Shown here: one piece after another, positions 8,659 through 17,886 of the stretch
Layout of the letters: each line of letters starts with the position of its first letter
Numbering within the stretch: the stretch's first letter is position 1
Source: Chitinophagaceae bacterium
GTDB lineage: Bacteria > Bacteroidota > Bacteroidia > Chitinophagales > Chitinophagaceae
Length of the DNA: 64,000 bases
Reading direction: 5' to 3'
NCBI GenBank assembly: GCA_016720745.1
Contig: JADKKA010000018.1
Location: 744,001 to 808,000, forward strand
The notes under the pieces: generated by a model
Database searches by the model: none
Told to the model about the DNA's origin: nothing
The model's input: only the letters and a program-made list of their open reading frames with translations
Program-made: the position numbers and the translations under genes

Positions 8659-11600
8659 TCAGTAAGTCAGGTTGAATTTGGTTCCTAATCCAAAGTTGAA
8701 CATTTTCACGCCTTCATCAAATCCGGCATAGGCAGAGATAGAAAACATATTGAAAGGCAGGTAATAAAGACCAAGACCGTAAGCGCCATGCCATTTCTTA
8801 GATCCGTTCCGGTCGCCCGGTAACCATACCTTACCCATATTGTAGAAAGCGGAAAGGCCAACAGGCCCCGGCATGATATAAGAATTCAGGTGGAATAACT
8901 GCATCCGCATTTCCAGACCACCATACATAGATGATTTTCCGGCATAGCGGTTCTTCCTGAATCCAGGCAGGTCATTTTGCGCACCGATACTCATCGCCTG
9001 GAAATACTCAAAGTTTTTGGAGAAGATCCTGCCTCCGCCGAATTTCATCACCATCACCAGTTTAGCGGGTTCACGCAGACTGGCATATAGCGCCATATCA
9101 TTGGAATAGGCTACATATTTTCCTTCTCCTGAACTGATCTTTGAAGTGAGCAGCAATTCATGTTTCCAGTACATTCCCCTTGTCGGGAAGAATTCCTTGT
9201 TTCGGTTATCAAGTGTAAGGGCCGCTTTGACACCGGCATAGGTTTTTTTACGGAAAACATCTTCCTGGTTCAGTCCAACCTGTGCCGCTTTGCCCAATAC
9301 GGTATTGGCATTTTTTGAAGGACTGGCTGTATAGTGCGAATAATAAGGTCCGATCATCAGGTGCAGTTTGTCGAAATACCTTTTGCGGAACAGTATTTCT
9401 GCTTCAAAATAATTAAAGAGGGCCTGGTAATAACGGCGGGGCTGTTGTTCATCATAACGGCTGTTATTGCCCAATCCAAAGAAATTATGCAATGTGGGGG
9501 TACAGTAATTGGCCCTGATCAGTAAATCGAGATTGCGGGTAATATGGTTGAACTCTCCCCGGTATTGCAGGCGGATTGCCCTGCGGTCAACGGCATATAA
9601 TGCGGTTAAGCGCTGGTCAGTCGCATAAGGCAGGTTCCTGAATCCGAAGGTACGGCGGGAGAAACCGGCACCGAGCAGGAGCCCGTCATCAGAATTATAA
9701 TTCAGGTGTACCTGTGGGAAGCGGCTGTAATTGTAATTAAAGCCCAGGATGCTTTTATCATTCACCGGGGGATCATTGGAGAAACGTTTTTTGGCATGGC
9801 TGCTGTCTTTTACAAAATAGTCGCCACCGCCGCCATCATCTTTTAAATCATAGAGCAGTGCTTCCACTTTTCCACGAATATTAAAGGTATCAATGCCTCT
9901 TCCACCAATGATCCGGAGTTTGATTCTGGAACTGGCTTTGGGATCCACATCAAACACATCTTCATCATGTAAACCAAAAAGACGGATCTCCCTGGTCACT
10001 TTCGGATCAAAAACCCGGTTGAACATCACAAAGCTGGTATCACTTTTTCTTGATTTGGCGAATACCCTTACTTCCAGTTTGTCGCCGATACTGGAGACCC
10101 TGAAATACTCTTTCTGGTTACTGCCAATGATATTTACCTGTTTAGAAATAAAACGGTAGTATTTCATCGCAGCAAGGCTAAGGGCATCCCGGCGTTTGAT
10201 TAATTTTTGGGCGATCCTGTCCCCATGAAGGGCATAGATCTCGGGTGGTAATTGTTTGACAGCTTTCCGGATCACGGAGTCAGACAGCTCGGTAGTAAGT
10301 CTGCTCAGCGTTTTTTCCCAGTCTTCCTGATCCAGATCGGTGAGGAAGATCCGGTCAAAATCACGGGCGATATAATTCAACCAGTTGACGCCATTGATAT
10401 CTTCCCGGAAACCTTTCAGGAAAGGCATGGACCGGCCGCTGATAAACCGGAGCAGGCGGCCATTGGAATAGAAGAAAGATTGGTCGCGGTCACGCGGAAT
10501 GGGGTAATAAATTTTTCCTTTTCCTGTGTCAATACTGCCCCAGCGCCATTGATCCAGGTGACGATCATAATCAGCAATCAGCATATCCAGCAGCCTGGCC
10601 TTGAGTACTTCCTGCTGTTGCGGGCGATGGTCATTTTCCTCCAGCATCTTGTCGACCAGTTTGGCAGTCGTCAGGGTTTTACTGTTGTCGAAGGAGGCAT
10701 TTCTCTTTTCCAGCATACATACGGTGTTGGCAAAGAGTGGCCGGTAAAATTCGAGGGCCGGATCATCCGGTATAAAGAATAATTCAGGTTTGGCGGAGGC
10801 CAGCCCGAGTGCATCAGTCAATCCGGGTGTGATAAAGGCCCCATAAGGAAAGGTGGATGTTTTGAGTTCCGTGGCAATGTCTTTTACAACGGCTCCCCGG
10901 AATGCTTCCGGGATGGTGTTGATCGGGCTTTTGTTCATGCTGCGTAATACCCATTCTTCACCGGTGGCCCTGTTCTTTAACCGCAGCGATTTGGTTTGCG
11001 TACTGCCACCCAGTCCATCAATGGTGAAACCGCCTTTTTCGCGGCGCAGGTTAAAAATGCGCATACTTACCGGGGCCGACCATTCTTTCCGGTAATTATT
11101 CCCCATGAAATATTTTTTCAATCCTTTCACCGGCAACAGTTCCTTGCTGATCGAGGCGCTGACACTGTCGGGATAAGTAAAATTGGTATCAATAGCTGCT
11201 TTGCTGCTGCTGTCAATGAATGTGGGGTCGAGCTTTGTAAAATTAAACAGCGGGATACTGTTGTATTTTTTGACAGTGTCGAGCACCGTATAAAAAGTGG
11301 CGTTGACCGATTTATTGGTGGAGACTTCCATCACCACAAATCCTTCAGATCTGGAATTAAACAGACTGTTTTTGTTATTGGAAGTCCGGCCCTGTTTGCA
11401 GCCACCACCACTGACAATGTAATTATATCCATTTTCCCGGATCAACTGGAGGTTATGGTCATGTCCTGATACAAACACCACATTGGGAGAGGAGCGACGA
11501 ACGGCATCCGTGATCTGACTGATCATGTTGGTGTAGTTCGGGTGGCTGATATCCTGAGGCGTACCAAATACACTGCGGGCAATGGGGTAAATGGAGCCCA

Positions 11601-12333
11601 GTACGGGCATAGGGATGTATAAACTTTTCTTAAGGTCGGTCAGGGGAAACAAATGTTGCTTCAGCGTAAAAAAGCCACCGTGTATACCATTGCTCTTAAA
11701 AGGATGGTGGCAGGCCAGCAAGACCAGTTTCTTGGCATTCCGGGCGGCAATATCAGCTATCTGATCGACCAGTTCTTCCTTGGTTTTGCATTTGCAATCC
11801 GATTCAATTTCCGGTTTATCAAAGGGGTGCAACCACCACTGGCTGTCGAAAAGGATCAGGACCACATCCTTGCCCACCGGAACTTCTACCGGTCCGGGAC
11901 AACCGTCTTCCGGAAAATATTTGACATTTTTCTTGCCCAGAAAGTCTACATAAAGTTGCTGACGAAGGATGGCATTATACCCCCCGCGACTGCCGTTTTC
12001 CCAGTCGTGGTTGCCGGGTATCATGTAAACTTTAGAGGGGGTGCCGTCGGCAATGGACACCTGCGAATCCAGTACAGCCCTGGATTGGGCATAATTTTTA
12101 TATTGTTCGTCGGGAAGACCATGTTTGTAAAGATTGTCTCCCAGGAAGAGCACGATCGTTTTGCTGTCAAGCGGGATATTATTTCTTACGGCATCAACTA
12201 CCGGATGGCGGCCATTGGTCAATTGACCGGCATCACCGATCAGGACAATACGCTGACTGATCGTGTCTGTTTGTGCACCGACCCGGGAACCTGCTACCAC
12301 CAGCCATGTTATCAGTAAAAAGTATTGTTTCAT
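8659..12333 (-). CDS. Metallophosphoesterase fused to a conserved central domain and a BamA-like outer-membrane barrel
   Basis: Very long secreted protein (1224 residues). A signal peptide is followed by a calcineurin-like phosphoesterase (about 25-330) with GDAGQ, GDNLY, GNHDW, CHHPF and GHDHN metal-ligand motifs. From Met410 (MGNNYRKEW) to the C-terminus it is collinear with the neighbouring 853-residue barrel protein. The central part holds LRSMNKSP, the loop DYDRHLDQW at 588-596 and PRDRDQ at 613-618, which resemble the catalytic and metal-binding loops of CotH/FAM20/HipA-type kinases (inference). The last roughly 350 residues look like a 16-strand-type BamA/TamA surface-antigen barrel ending in FNLTY. 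It shares a transcript with the PAP2 gene and is divergent from its paralogue. Confidence 0.85.
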   Translation of the reverse strand: MKQYFLLITWLVVAGSRVGAQTDTISQRIVLIGDAGQLTNGRHPVVDAVRNNIPLDSKTIVLFLGDNLYKHGLPDEQYKNYAQSRAVLDSQVSIADGTPSKVYMIPGNHDWENGSRGGYNAILRQQLYVDFLGKKNVKYFPEDGCPGPVEVPVGKDVVLILFDSQWWLHPFDKPEIESDCKCKTKEELVDQIADIAARNAKKLVLLACHHPFKSNGIHGGFFTLKQHLFPLTDLKKSLYIPMPVLGSIYPIARSVFGTPQDISHPNYTNMISQITDAVRRSSPNVVFVSGHDHNLQLIRENGYNYIVSGGGCKQGRTSNNKNSLFNSRSEGFVVMEVSTNKSVNATFYTVLDTVKKYNSIPLFNFTKLDPTFIDSSSKAAIDTNFTYPDSVSASISKELLPVKGLKKYFMGNNYRKEWSAPVSMRIFNLRREKGGFTIDGLGGSTQTKSLRLKNRATGEEWVLRSMNKSPINTIPEAFRGAVVKDIATELKTSTFPYGAFITPGLTDALGLASAKPELFFIPDDPALEFYRPLFANTVCMLEKRNASFDNSKTLTTAKLVDKMLEENDHRPQQQEVLKARLLDMLIADYDRHLDQWRWGSIDTGKGKIYYPIPRDRDQSFFYSNGRLLRFISGRSMPFLKGFREDINGVNWLNYIARDFDRIFLTDLDQEDWEKTLSRLTTELSDSVIRKAVKQLPPEIYALHGDRIAQKLIKRRDALSLAAMKYYRFISKQVNIIGSNQKEYFRVSSIGDKLEVRVFAKSRKSDTSFVMFNRVFDPKVTREIRLFGLHDEDVFDVDPKASSRIKLRIIGGRGIDTFNIRGKVEALLYDLKDDGGGGDYFVKDSSHAKKRFSNDPPVNDKSILGFNYNYSRFPQVHLNYNSDDGLLLGAGFSRRTFGFRNLPYATDQRLTALYAVDRRAIRLQYRGEFNHITRNLDLLIRANYCTPTLHNFFGLGNNSRYDEQQPRRYYQALFNYFEAEILFRKRYFDKLHLMIGPYYSHYTASPSKNANTVLGKAAQVGLNQEDVFRKKTYAGVKAALTLDNRNKEFFPTRGMYWKHELLLTSKISSGEGKYVAYSNDMALYASLREPAKLVMVMKFGGGRIFSKNFEYFQAMSIGAQNDLPGFRKNRYAGKSSMYGGLEMRMQLFHLNSYIMPGPVGLSAFYNMGKVWLPGDRNGSKKWHGAYGLGLYYLPFNMFSISAYAGFDEGVKMFNFGLGTKFNLTY

Positions 12334-12674
12334 CCCGGGTTAAATCCCGCTGGGTTACCAGCCAGTATTTTTAAAAGTTTGGTGGCAAGGGGCCTGGCCT
12401 TCATGCCTGAAAAATGAAAATCCGTCTCTGGAAATAACGAATTCCAGCAATTACGGTTGTATAGCGGGTCAATTTACACAAAAGTTTTTGCTAATAAGCC
12501 GGTTATAGAGAAAAAATATAGATTAAATGCAAAAAAGTACTAATGTATTACGGGGTAGCCGTTCAATAAATTACCGGAAAGTTGTAGGCCTTCATTTGTA
12601 ATTTTGGATAATTTTAAAAAATCGTATCTTTTCCGATTCTGATGATCGCTTAACCTTAACCAAAACCTGCAAAC
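12334..12674. other. Divergent intergenic region between two barrel-protein genes
   Basis: 341 bases without a gene, AT-rich in the half next to the rightward gene. A candidate promoter for that gene lies at 12603-12632. I see no repeat, RNA gene or terminator. Confidence 0.6.
12603..12632 (+). promoter_or_regulatory. Candidate Bacteroidota promoter for the 853-residue barrel gene
   Basis: TTTG (12603-12606), 18 bases, then TATCTTTT (12625-12632), one base off the TAnnTTTG -7 consensus, 42 bases before the ATG at 12675. Confidence 0.4.
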
Positions 12675-15236
12675 ATGAGAATTTTTTTGCTCATTATTTT
12701 ATCTGCGCTCTTTGTGGCACCTGAGATCCATGCCCAGGGTCCTGCCGGAACAGCTACTGCTGCCGGTGGTAAATTCAGAACCAATCGTTCCAGGGCTAAA
12801 TGGATGGGAGCCAATTACCGTAAAGAATGGAATACTCCTATTACTGTTCCTGTATTGAACCTGGGAACAGAACACGGAGGTCTGACTCCCATAAAAAGAG
12901 GTGGTGGAAAGCAAACCAAGTCTTTGAGACTGGAAGCTCCGAACGGTAAACAATACACGATCCGTTCCATTACCAAATTTATTACCAGCAAAACCCTGCC
13001 GGGCAATCTCCAGAGTGATGCAGCCGCTGATCTCGTGTCAGATGGTGTATCTGCATCCTATCCTTATGCAGCTCTTTCTATGGCCGTGCTTTCTGAAGCC
13101 GCTGGTGTTCCGCATGGTAACCCCAAAGTGGTTTATATAGGGGATGATCCCAAACTGGGAGAATACCGCGATGATTTCAAAAACATGATGGTTTTGTATG
13201 AAGAGCGTTTTCCGGATTCTGTTAAAAAAGGATATGATACCGATGAGGTGGCTGATAAGCTGAAAGATGACAATGACAATGCGGTGGATCAGCTGGCTAT
13301 GTTGCGGGTGCGGATCCTGGATATGTTTGTGATGGACCTGGATCGTCACGAAGACCAGTGGAACTGGGGTGCCTGGGACAATGGCAAGGGAAAAACTTTT
13401 TACCCGATCGCCAAAGACAGGGATCAGGCATTTTATATCAACCAGGGTATCCTGCCAGGATTTATCAAGGGCCGTTCACTGGTTCCCCAACTGGAAGGTT
13501 TTAAACCGCAGGCAAAAAGTATTGCCCGTTTCAATTTTGCAGCCCGTAACCTCGATCGCTTTTTCCTGACCAGCCTCACCGAACAGGACTGGCAGAAAGA
13601 AGCGGAAAGTTTTGTAGCCAAAATGACGGATGCAGTGATCGAAAGGGCCATTGCCCAGCAGCCTGCAGAAATCAGGGATATGAACGGACCGAAGATTATA
13701 CAGACCCTGAAAGACCGCCGCAATTTTATCGTGGCAGATGTAATGACCTACTACCGTTTTCTTACTGAAATCGTGAGTGTAACCGGTAGTGATAAAACAG
13801 AGCAGTATAAACTGACCCGCAATGATGATGGATCCTTGCTGTTGGAAGTGTACAAAATCACCAAGGAAGGGGCCATATCTACCAAAATGTATGAGAGAAA
13901 ATTTGAGCCGCTGCAAACCAAGGAAGTACGTATCTATGGTTTTGGCGGTGATGATAAATTCACGATCAGCGGAACCAATGATAAAATCAAAGTGCGGATG
14001 ATTGGAGGAGATGGTGCTGACCAGTTTGAGAATAAATCTAAAGAAGATGATGTACTGGTGTATGACAGAACCGATGGCGGAAATACACTGACAGGTCCTT
14101 TCCGCCGCAAACTGCGGAATGATACCATTGTCAATTCTTTTGAACGTATTTATTATAAGTATCCTTTCCAGTCTGTATTCGGAACCTTAGGATTTACACC
14201 GGATGATGGTCTCTTTATTGGGCCTACATTTAAATATATCCGTCATGGATTCCGGAAGTCGCCTTATAAATCCCTGCACCAGTTCAAGGGGCTGTTTGCC
14301 TTCTCTACCAAGGCGCTCCGTATCACATATAACAATGAATTTATCGGGGTGTTGGGAAGAAGAACGGACCTGACAACTGAAATTGATTACCGTGGTCCGA
14401 ATAATTTCACCACCAATTTCTTTGGATATGGTATGAATTCAGTGTATGATGAATCTAAACCCGGACAGTTCCGTTTCTACCGTGTTCGCTATGATCTGGG
14501 AGATATCGCCCTGTTTATCCGTCACCGCTTCTCTGATAAAGTAACTTTCTCGATTGGTCCTAATTTCCAGTTCTTCCATTATGATTCAACAGATAAGTTC
14601 AATAAAATCAGAAACGTGGAAGTGAGTCCGCCTGCTGGTCTGACGAGTTCCGTGAATCAGCGCCAGTCTTACTTTGGCGTGAAAGCAATGTTTATGGTAG
14701 ATACCAGGGATAATCCGGCAATGCCTTCCAAAGGTATTTTCTGGAATACCAGTTTCCGTTATCTCGCCGGTAACAAGTCGAGCTATGACCATATCTCAAA
14801 TATTAATACAGATTTCAGTTTCTTCCTCCCACTGGCCAAGGATTGGCTGGTTTGGGCCAACCGCACCAACTTTGGGGCGAACCTGGTTAAAGGAATGGAT
14901 TTTGAATTTTACCAGGCACAGTCGCTGGGAAATAATGAAACACTTCGTGGTTATCGCCGTGAACGTTTTTCCGGAAAGAGTGCTTTTTCCAACCAAACCG
15001 AACTGCGCTGGAAATGGGCTAACCTGAAAACCTACCTGTTCCCTGCTTCTATCGGTATGTATGCTTTTGTAGATGTAGGAAGGGTTTGGGTGGATAATGA
15101 CAATGTATCCAAGATGGCTACCGGTTATGGTGGCGGTATCTGGTTCTCCCCGCTTCGCAAGTTTGTATTGAATGCCGGTGTGGGTGTTTCCAGTGAGGAT
15201 ATGCTGATTTCAGCGGGATTGTTCTTTAAGTTCTGA
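12675..15236 (+). CDS. BamA/TamA-type outer-membrane barrel protein with a conserved kinase-like central module
   Basis: Outer-membrane protein of 853 residues with a signal peptide ending near IHAQ. From residue about 43 (MGANYRKEWNTP) it follows the C-terminal two thirds of the divergent 1224-residue phosphoesterase fusion, so the two are paralogues differing by the phosphoesterase domain. Shared central motifs are TKSLRLEAPNG, YTIRSITK, DLDRHEDQW (221-229) and AKDRDQAF (246-253). A GGDDKFTISG / MIGGDGADQF pair precedes the barrel and may bind calcium. The C-terminal barrel ends in Phe (LFFKF), as expected for Bam-dependent insertion. Function unknown. A kinase-like fold for residues about 80-330 is inference from motif spacing. 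Confidence 0.8.
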   Translation: MRIFLLIILSALFVAPEIHAQGPAGTATAAGGKFRTNRSRAKWMGANYRKEWNTPITVPVLNLGTEHGGLTPIKRGGGKQTKSLRLEAPNGKQYTIRSITKFITSKTLPGNLQSDAAADLVSDGVSASYPYAALSMAVLSEAAGVPHGNPKVVYIGDDPKLGEYRDDFKNMMVLYEERFPDSVKKGYDTDEVADKLKDDNDNAVDQLAMLRVRILDMFVMDLDRHEDQWNWGAWDNGKGKTFYPIAKDRDQAFYINQGILPGFIKGRSLVPQLEGFKPQAKSIARFNFAARNLDRFFLTSLTEQDWQKEAESFVAKMTDAVIERAIAQQPAEIRDMNGPKIIQTLKDRRNFIVADVMTYYRFLTEIVSVTGSDKTEQYKLTRNDDGSLLLEVYKITKEGAISTKMYERKFEPLQTKEVRIYGFGGDDKFTISGTNDKIKVRMIGGDGADQFENKSKEDDVLVYDRTDGGNTLTGPFRRKLRNDTIVNSFERIYYKYPFQSVFGTLGFTPDDGLFIGPTFKYIRHGFRKSPYKSLHQFKGLFAFSTKALRITYNNEFIGVLGRRTDLTTEIDYRGPNNFTTNFFGYGMNSVYDESKPGQFRFYRVRYDLGDIALFIRHRFSDKVTFSIGPNFQFFHYDSTDKFNKIRNVEVSPPAGLTSSVNQRQSYFGVKAMFMVDTRDNPAMPSKGIFWNTSFRYLAGNKSSYDHISNINTDFSFFLPLAKDWLVWANRTNFGANLVKGMDFEFYQAQSLGNNETLRGYRRERFSGKSAFSNQTELRWKWANLKTYLFPASIGMYAFVDVGRVWVDNDNVSKMATGYGGGIWFSPLRKFVLNAGVGVSSEDMLISAGLFFKF

Positions 15237-15243
15237 TGAATAT

Positions 15244-15267
15244 AAAGCCTTCCGACAGGGAGGCTTT
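15244..15267. terminator. Terminator hairpin after the barrel gene
   Basis: AAAGCCTTCC / GGGAGGCTTT stem (one G-T wobble) with a four-base loop, starting eight bases after the stop at 15236. It has only a weak T tail. Confidence 0.55.
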
Positions 15268-15283
15268 ATCGAAATACTTTCTT

Positions 15284-15356
15284 TGCCACGAAGGCACAAA
15301 GACACTAAGTAAGAAAATTAATCTTCAACGCTTAGTGTCTTTGTGCCTTTGTGGCA
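15284..15356. repeat. 26-bp inverted repeat of the TGCCACGAAGGCAC type
   Basis: The arms at 15284-15309 and 15331-15356 are complementary over 26 bases with one G-T mismatch, around a 21-base loop. The arm begins TGCCACGAAGGCACAAAGAC. I recall closely similar elements scattered between genes in many Bacteroidota genomes. It sits between the 3' ends of two convergent genes. Confidence 0.85.
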
Positions 15357-15388
15357 TTTTAATGCAGTGTGTTTTGTCTTTACTTCTT

Positions 15389-17806
15389 TCAGGATTTACC
15401 CAGCAACTGATCTGTTGTGGTTTGTGAAAGTTCAAGGGCAGGAGACATCGCCGGCTTTTCTTCAAAGTTCACATCTACGCGAAGGGCTTTGAGTCCGGAA
15501 ACTCCCTGCAGTTCTTCCAGGTCATATTTTTCAATACCTGGTTTCAATAAACCCTGACTTTGGAGGAACTCAATATACTCCGTGTACTCGGCTGCATCTT
15601 TTGCCTGTGAATAAACAATGGCAATTTTCCCGGGCTGGGTCAGCCTTTCATTCGTATCCCTGATCCTGACCTTATCAATCCTTTTCTTTACAATCTCATA
15701 GCGGATATTGTAAGTGCCGTCTACATCAAATTTTCTTTCTTCAGTTCTGAAAGTAACAGACAACTGCTGGCTGTAGGAGAGGATTAACTGGGTGGTCCGC
15801 AGTTTATGACTGAGTTCATCCTCCAGCTGATGGGTGACTCTGGCGGCTTTGGCCAGTACGGTCAATTGCCACATTTTCATATTCTGGAGATAAATCTCAT
15901 CAAATTTTTTACGGGGAGCGATGGCCTGTCCGATATAAATATTGAACTCCAGTCCGTCTGTTACAAATCTTTCGAAATAATGCGGATATACTTTCTGTGC
16001 AGATAATTGTTCTTTATCTATGATCCGCGATAAGGTTTCATTGATTTTTGTTACACTGGATTCATAATCTTTCCGGTGTTTATATAACATGCCGGTCTGC
16101 GGGTCCAATGTAGAGAAATAGTGGTCGATCTCTGTTTTCAGGGAATGTTCCGTGGATCGCAGGTGATGGAAGACCGATTGTACCTGGGTCTTCATAAAAT
16201 CATTGATGCTCATTTCTTCCTCCGATTGCAGCACATCGGATGCCGCCATAATGAACTTATTGATCTTGAATGCCAGTTCCTGCAGCAGGGGGAAACTCAG
16301 ACTGGAAATAGCTTTGTCAACAACTGCTTTCGCAAGATTCAATTGTTCCAGTACATCCCGCTGGATAGCCTGTGAGCGTTCGGTGGAAGAGTTACGGATA
16401 TCCAGGGCAGCATAAAGCGGCCAAACTTCATCGAAACAGATCCGTTTGATCTTGCTGTTTTCTTTTTCATGCTGGTGCACGATAAAATCCAGAGCTACTT
16501 CCGTGAACTTCCATTCTACGGATGGCTGAACGGCTGTAAATTTTTTCTTGATCACTTTGTCCACTTCATAATTTAACTGGTCCAGGCTTTTTTCCAGTCC
16601 AAGTGTGAAGAGGGGCATTACAGATTCCACTTTGCTGATAAAGGCAGGCATCAGTTGGCCGGGTTTATCGGAAGTGATTTCCAGCATTCCGATTAGTTCA
16701 TGCCCCAGTTTAAGCGGGCAGATGAGCAAGGAGCGTACTCCTTCCCGGTGATAATATTGCAGGCATTGAAAATCGGCCAGGGCCTGTTCTGAAATGGTTT
16801 CAAACAAGAGGGGCTGGTCACTATCCCGGAATAAGAGTTTGCAATAATCGCTGATCTCATCTTTTTCCGGAATGGAATGCAGGTGACGGAACAGAATACT
16901 GTTGGTATTATGCAGGTCGGAATAAATATAATGGCCATTGATCCGGAAGAAAGGGGTTAAACCGATTCCCAGGTCTTTGATCCTGATCAGGCTTTGTACA
17001 TATTGTTCGAGTTCGATAAAATCACTGGTACCGTTACCAAATGCATCAAAGTGAAGTAATTTGTTTTTGATCTCCGTTACCACTGCCTGCTCGGTAACAT
17101 CATTGATCCGCATCACCACCAGGCCTTCGAAACGAAACTGATCAATGGGAATATGGTGCACCAGATCTTCCAGCTTCAGCATCCGGTTGGTATGCTGGTC
17201 CATCAGGGATTTGGGTAATTCAGGTAATTCCCCAACCGGGCTCACGGTAATAAATCTCCTGTCGAGCCGTAGTTCCATATACCGGGTCAGTCCACTGGCT
17301 TCATCCGGATAAGGATACACGGAATTATATGTGCCGGGTCCGGTGAGGTGATAATATTTTTCAAGGATGATATCGTATGCAGCCCTCACTCTTTGATCAG
17401 ACAAGCTTTCCCCCACATGGTTTTCCGGGAGGATGATATCGTTGGTGCCTGTTTTAACCAGGTTGGCTTTAAAAGTAGGTGATCCGTAAACCGCCACTCT
17501 TTTAAATGGAACAGATACCCCGTACATAAAGTTGGCGGTAGTGGGTGGAAATACGGCCGATAAAAGTTCTTCAATCAGCTCTGTGTATTTGAATAAAATG
17601 GACAGGTCACTGATTGGCTCCAGTAATTCGGGGTGTGCTTCGAAGGCTTTCACCACTTCTCCATACAATTTCTGCATCCCCGGGTTTCCTTCATTGATAT
17701 TTCTTTTGAGTGCCTCCACCAATGGGCGAAAGGAAAGCACGCTGTTAAAAGCAGATTCTTGTAAAAGTGGTAAATGTGGGCGCATAAGGTTCAGGTTTAC
17801 TGGCAA
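15389..17806 (-). CDS. Large GAF-domain protein, probably a signalling protein
   Basis: Cytoplasmic protein of 805 residues without signal peptide or membrane helices. The middle (about 310-460) reads as a GAF-like sensor domain (QCLQYYHREGVRSLLICPL followed by IGMLEITSDKPG). No kinase, GGDEF, HTH or other output domain is evident; the C-terminal third is helical. Proteins of this layout are widespread in Bacteroidota without an assigned function. It lies downstream of the DUF6089-like gene on the same strand with an 80-base gap containing an imperfect hairpin (17837-17861). Confidence 0.65.
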   Translation of the reverse strand: MPVNLNLMRPHLPLLQESAFNSVLSFRPLVEALKRNINEGNPGMQKLYGEVVKAFEAHPELLEPISDLSILFKYTELIEELLSAVFPPTTANFMYGVSVPFKRVAVYGSPTFKANLVKTGTNDIILPENHVGESLSDQRVRAAYDIILEKYYHLTGPGTYNSVYPYPDEASGLTRYMELRLDRRFITVSPVGELPELPKSLMDQHTNRMLKLEDLVHHIPIDQFRFEGLVVMRINDVTEQAVVTEIKNKLLHFDAFGNGTSDFIELEQYVQSLIRIKDLGIGLTPFFRINGHYIYSDLHNTNSILFRHLHSIPEKDEISDYCKLLFRDSDQPLLFETISEQALADFQCLQYYHREGVRSLLICPLKLGHELIGMLEITSDKPGQLMPAFISKVESVMPLFTLGLEKSLDQLNYEVDKVIKKKFTAVQPSVEWKFTEVALDFIVHQHEKENSKIKRICFDEVWPLYAALDIRNSSTERSQAIQRDVLEQLNLAKAVVDKAISSLSFPLLQELAFKINKFIMAASDVLQSEEEMSINDFMKTQVQSVFHHLRSTEHSLKTEIDHYFSTLDPQTGMLYKHRKDYESSVTKINETLSRIIDKEQLSAQKVYPHYFERFVTDGLEFNIYIGQAIAPRKKFDEIYLQNMKMWQLTVLAKAARVTHQLEDELSHKLRTTQLILSYSQQLSVTFRTEERKFDVDGTYNIRYEIVKKRIDKVRIRDTNERLTQPGKIAIVYSQAKDAAEYTEYIEFLQSQGLLKPGIEKYDLEELQGVSGLKALRVDVNFEEKPAMSPALELSQTTTDQLLGKS

Positions 17807-17886
17807 CGTCGCAGGTAGGGTAAAAATAAAAAATAAAGCCCGGCAAATGGCAGGACTTTACAATGATTTTCGGCAACCCGCCATTC

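Noticed and set aside
15236..15427. Open frame of 63 codons after the barrel gene
   Set aside because: It runs through the terminator and the 26-bp inverted repeat and into the end of the GAF-protein gene; no protein-like composition.
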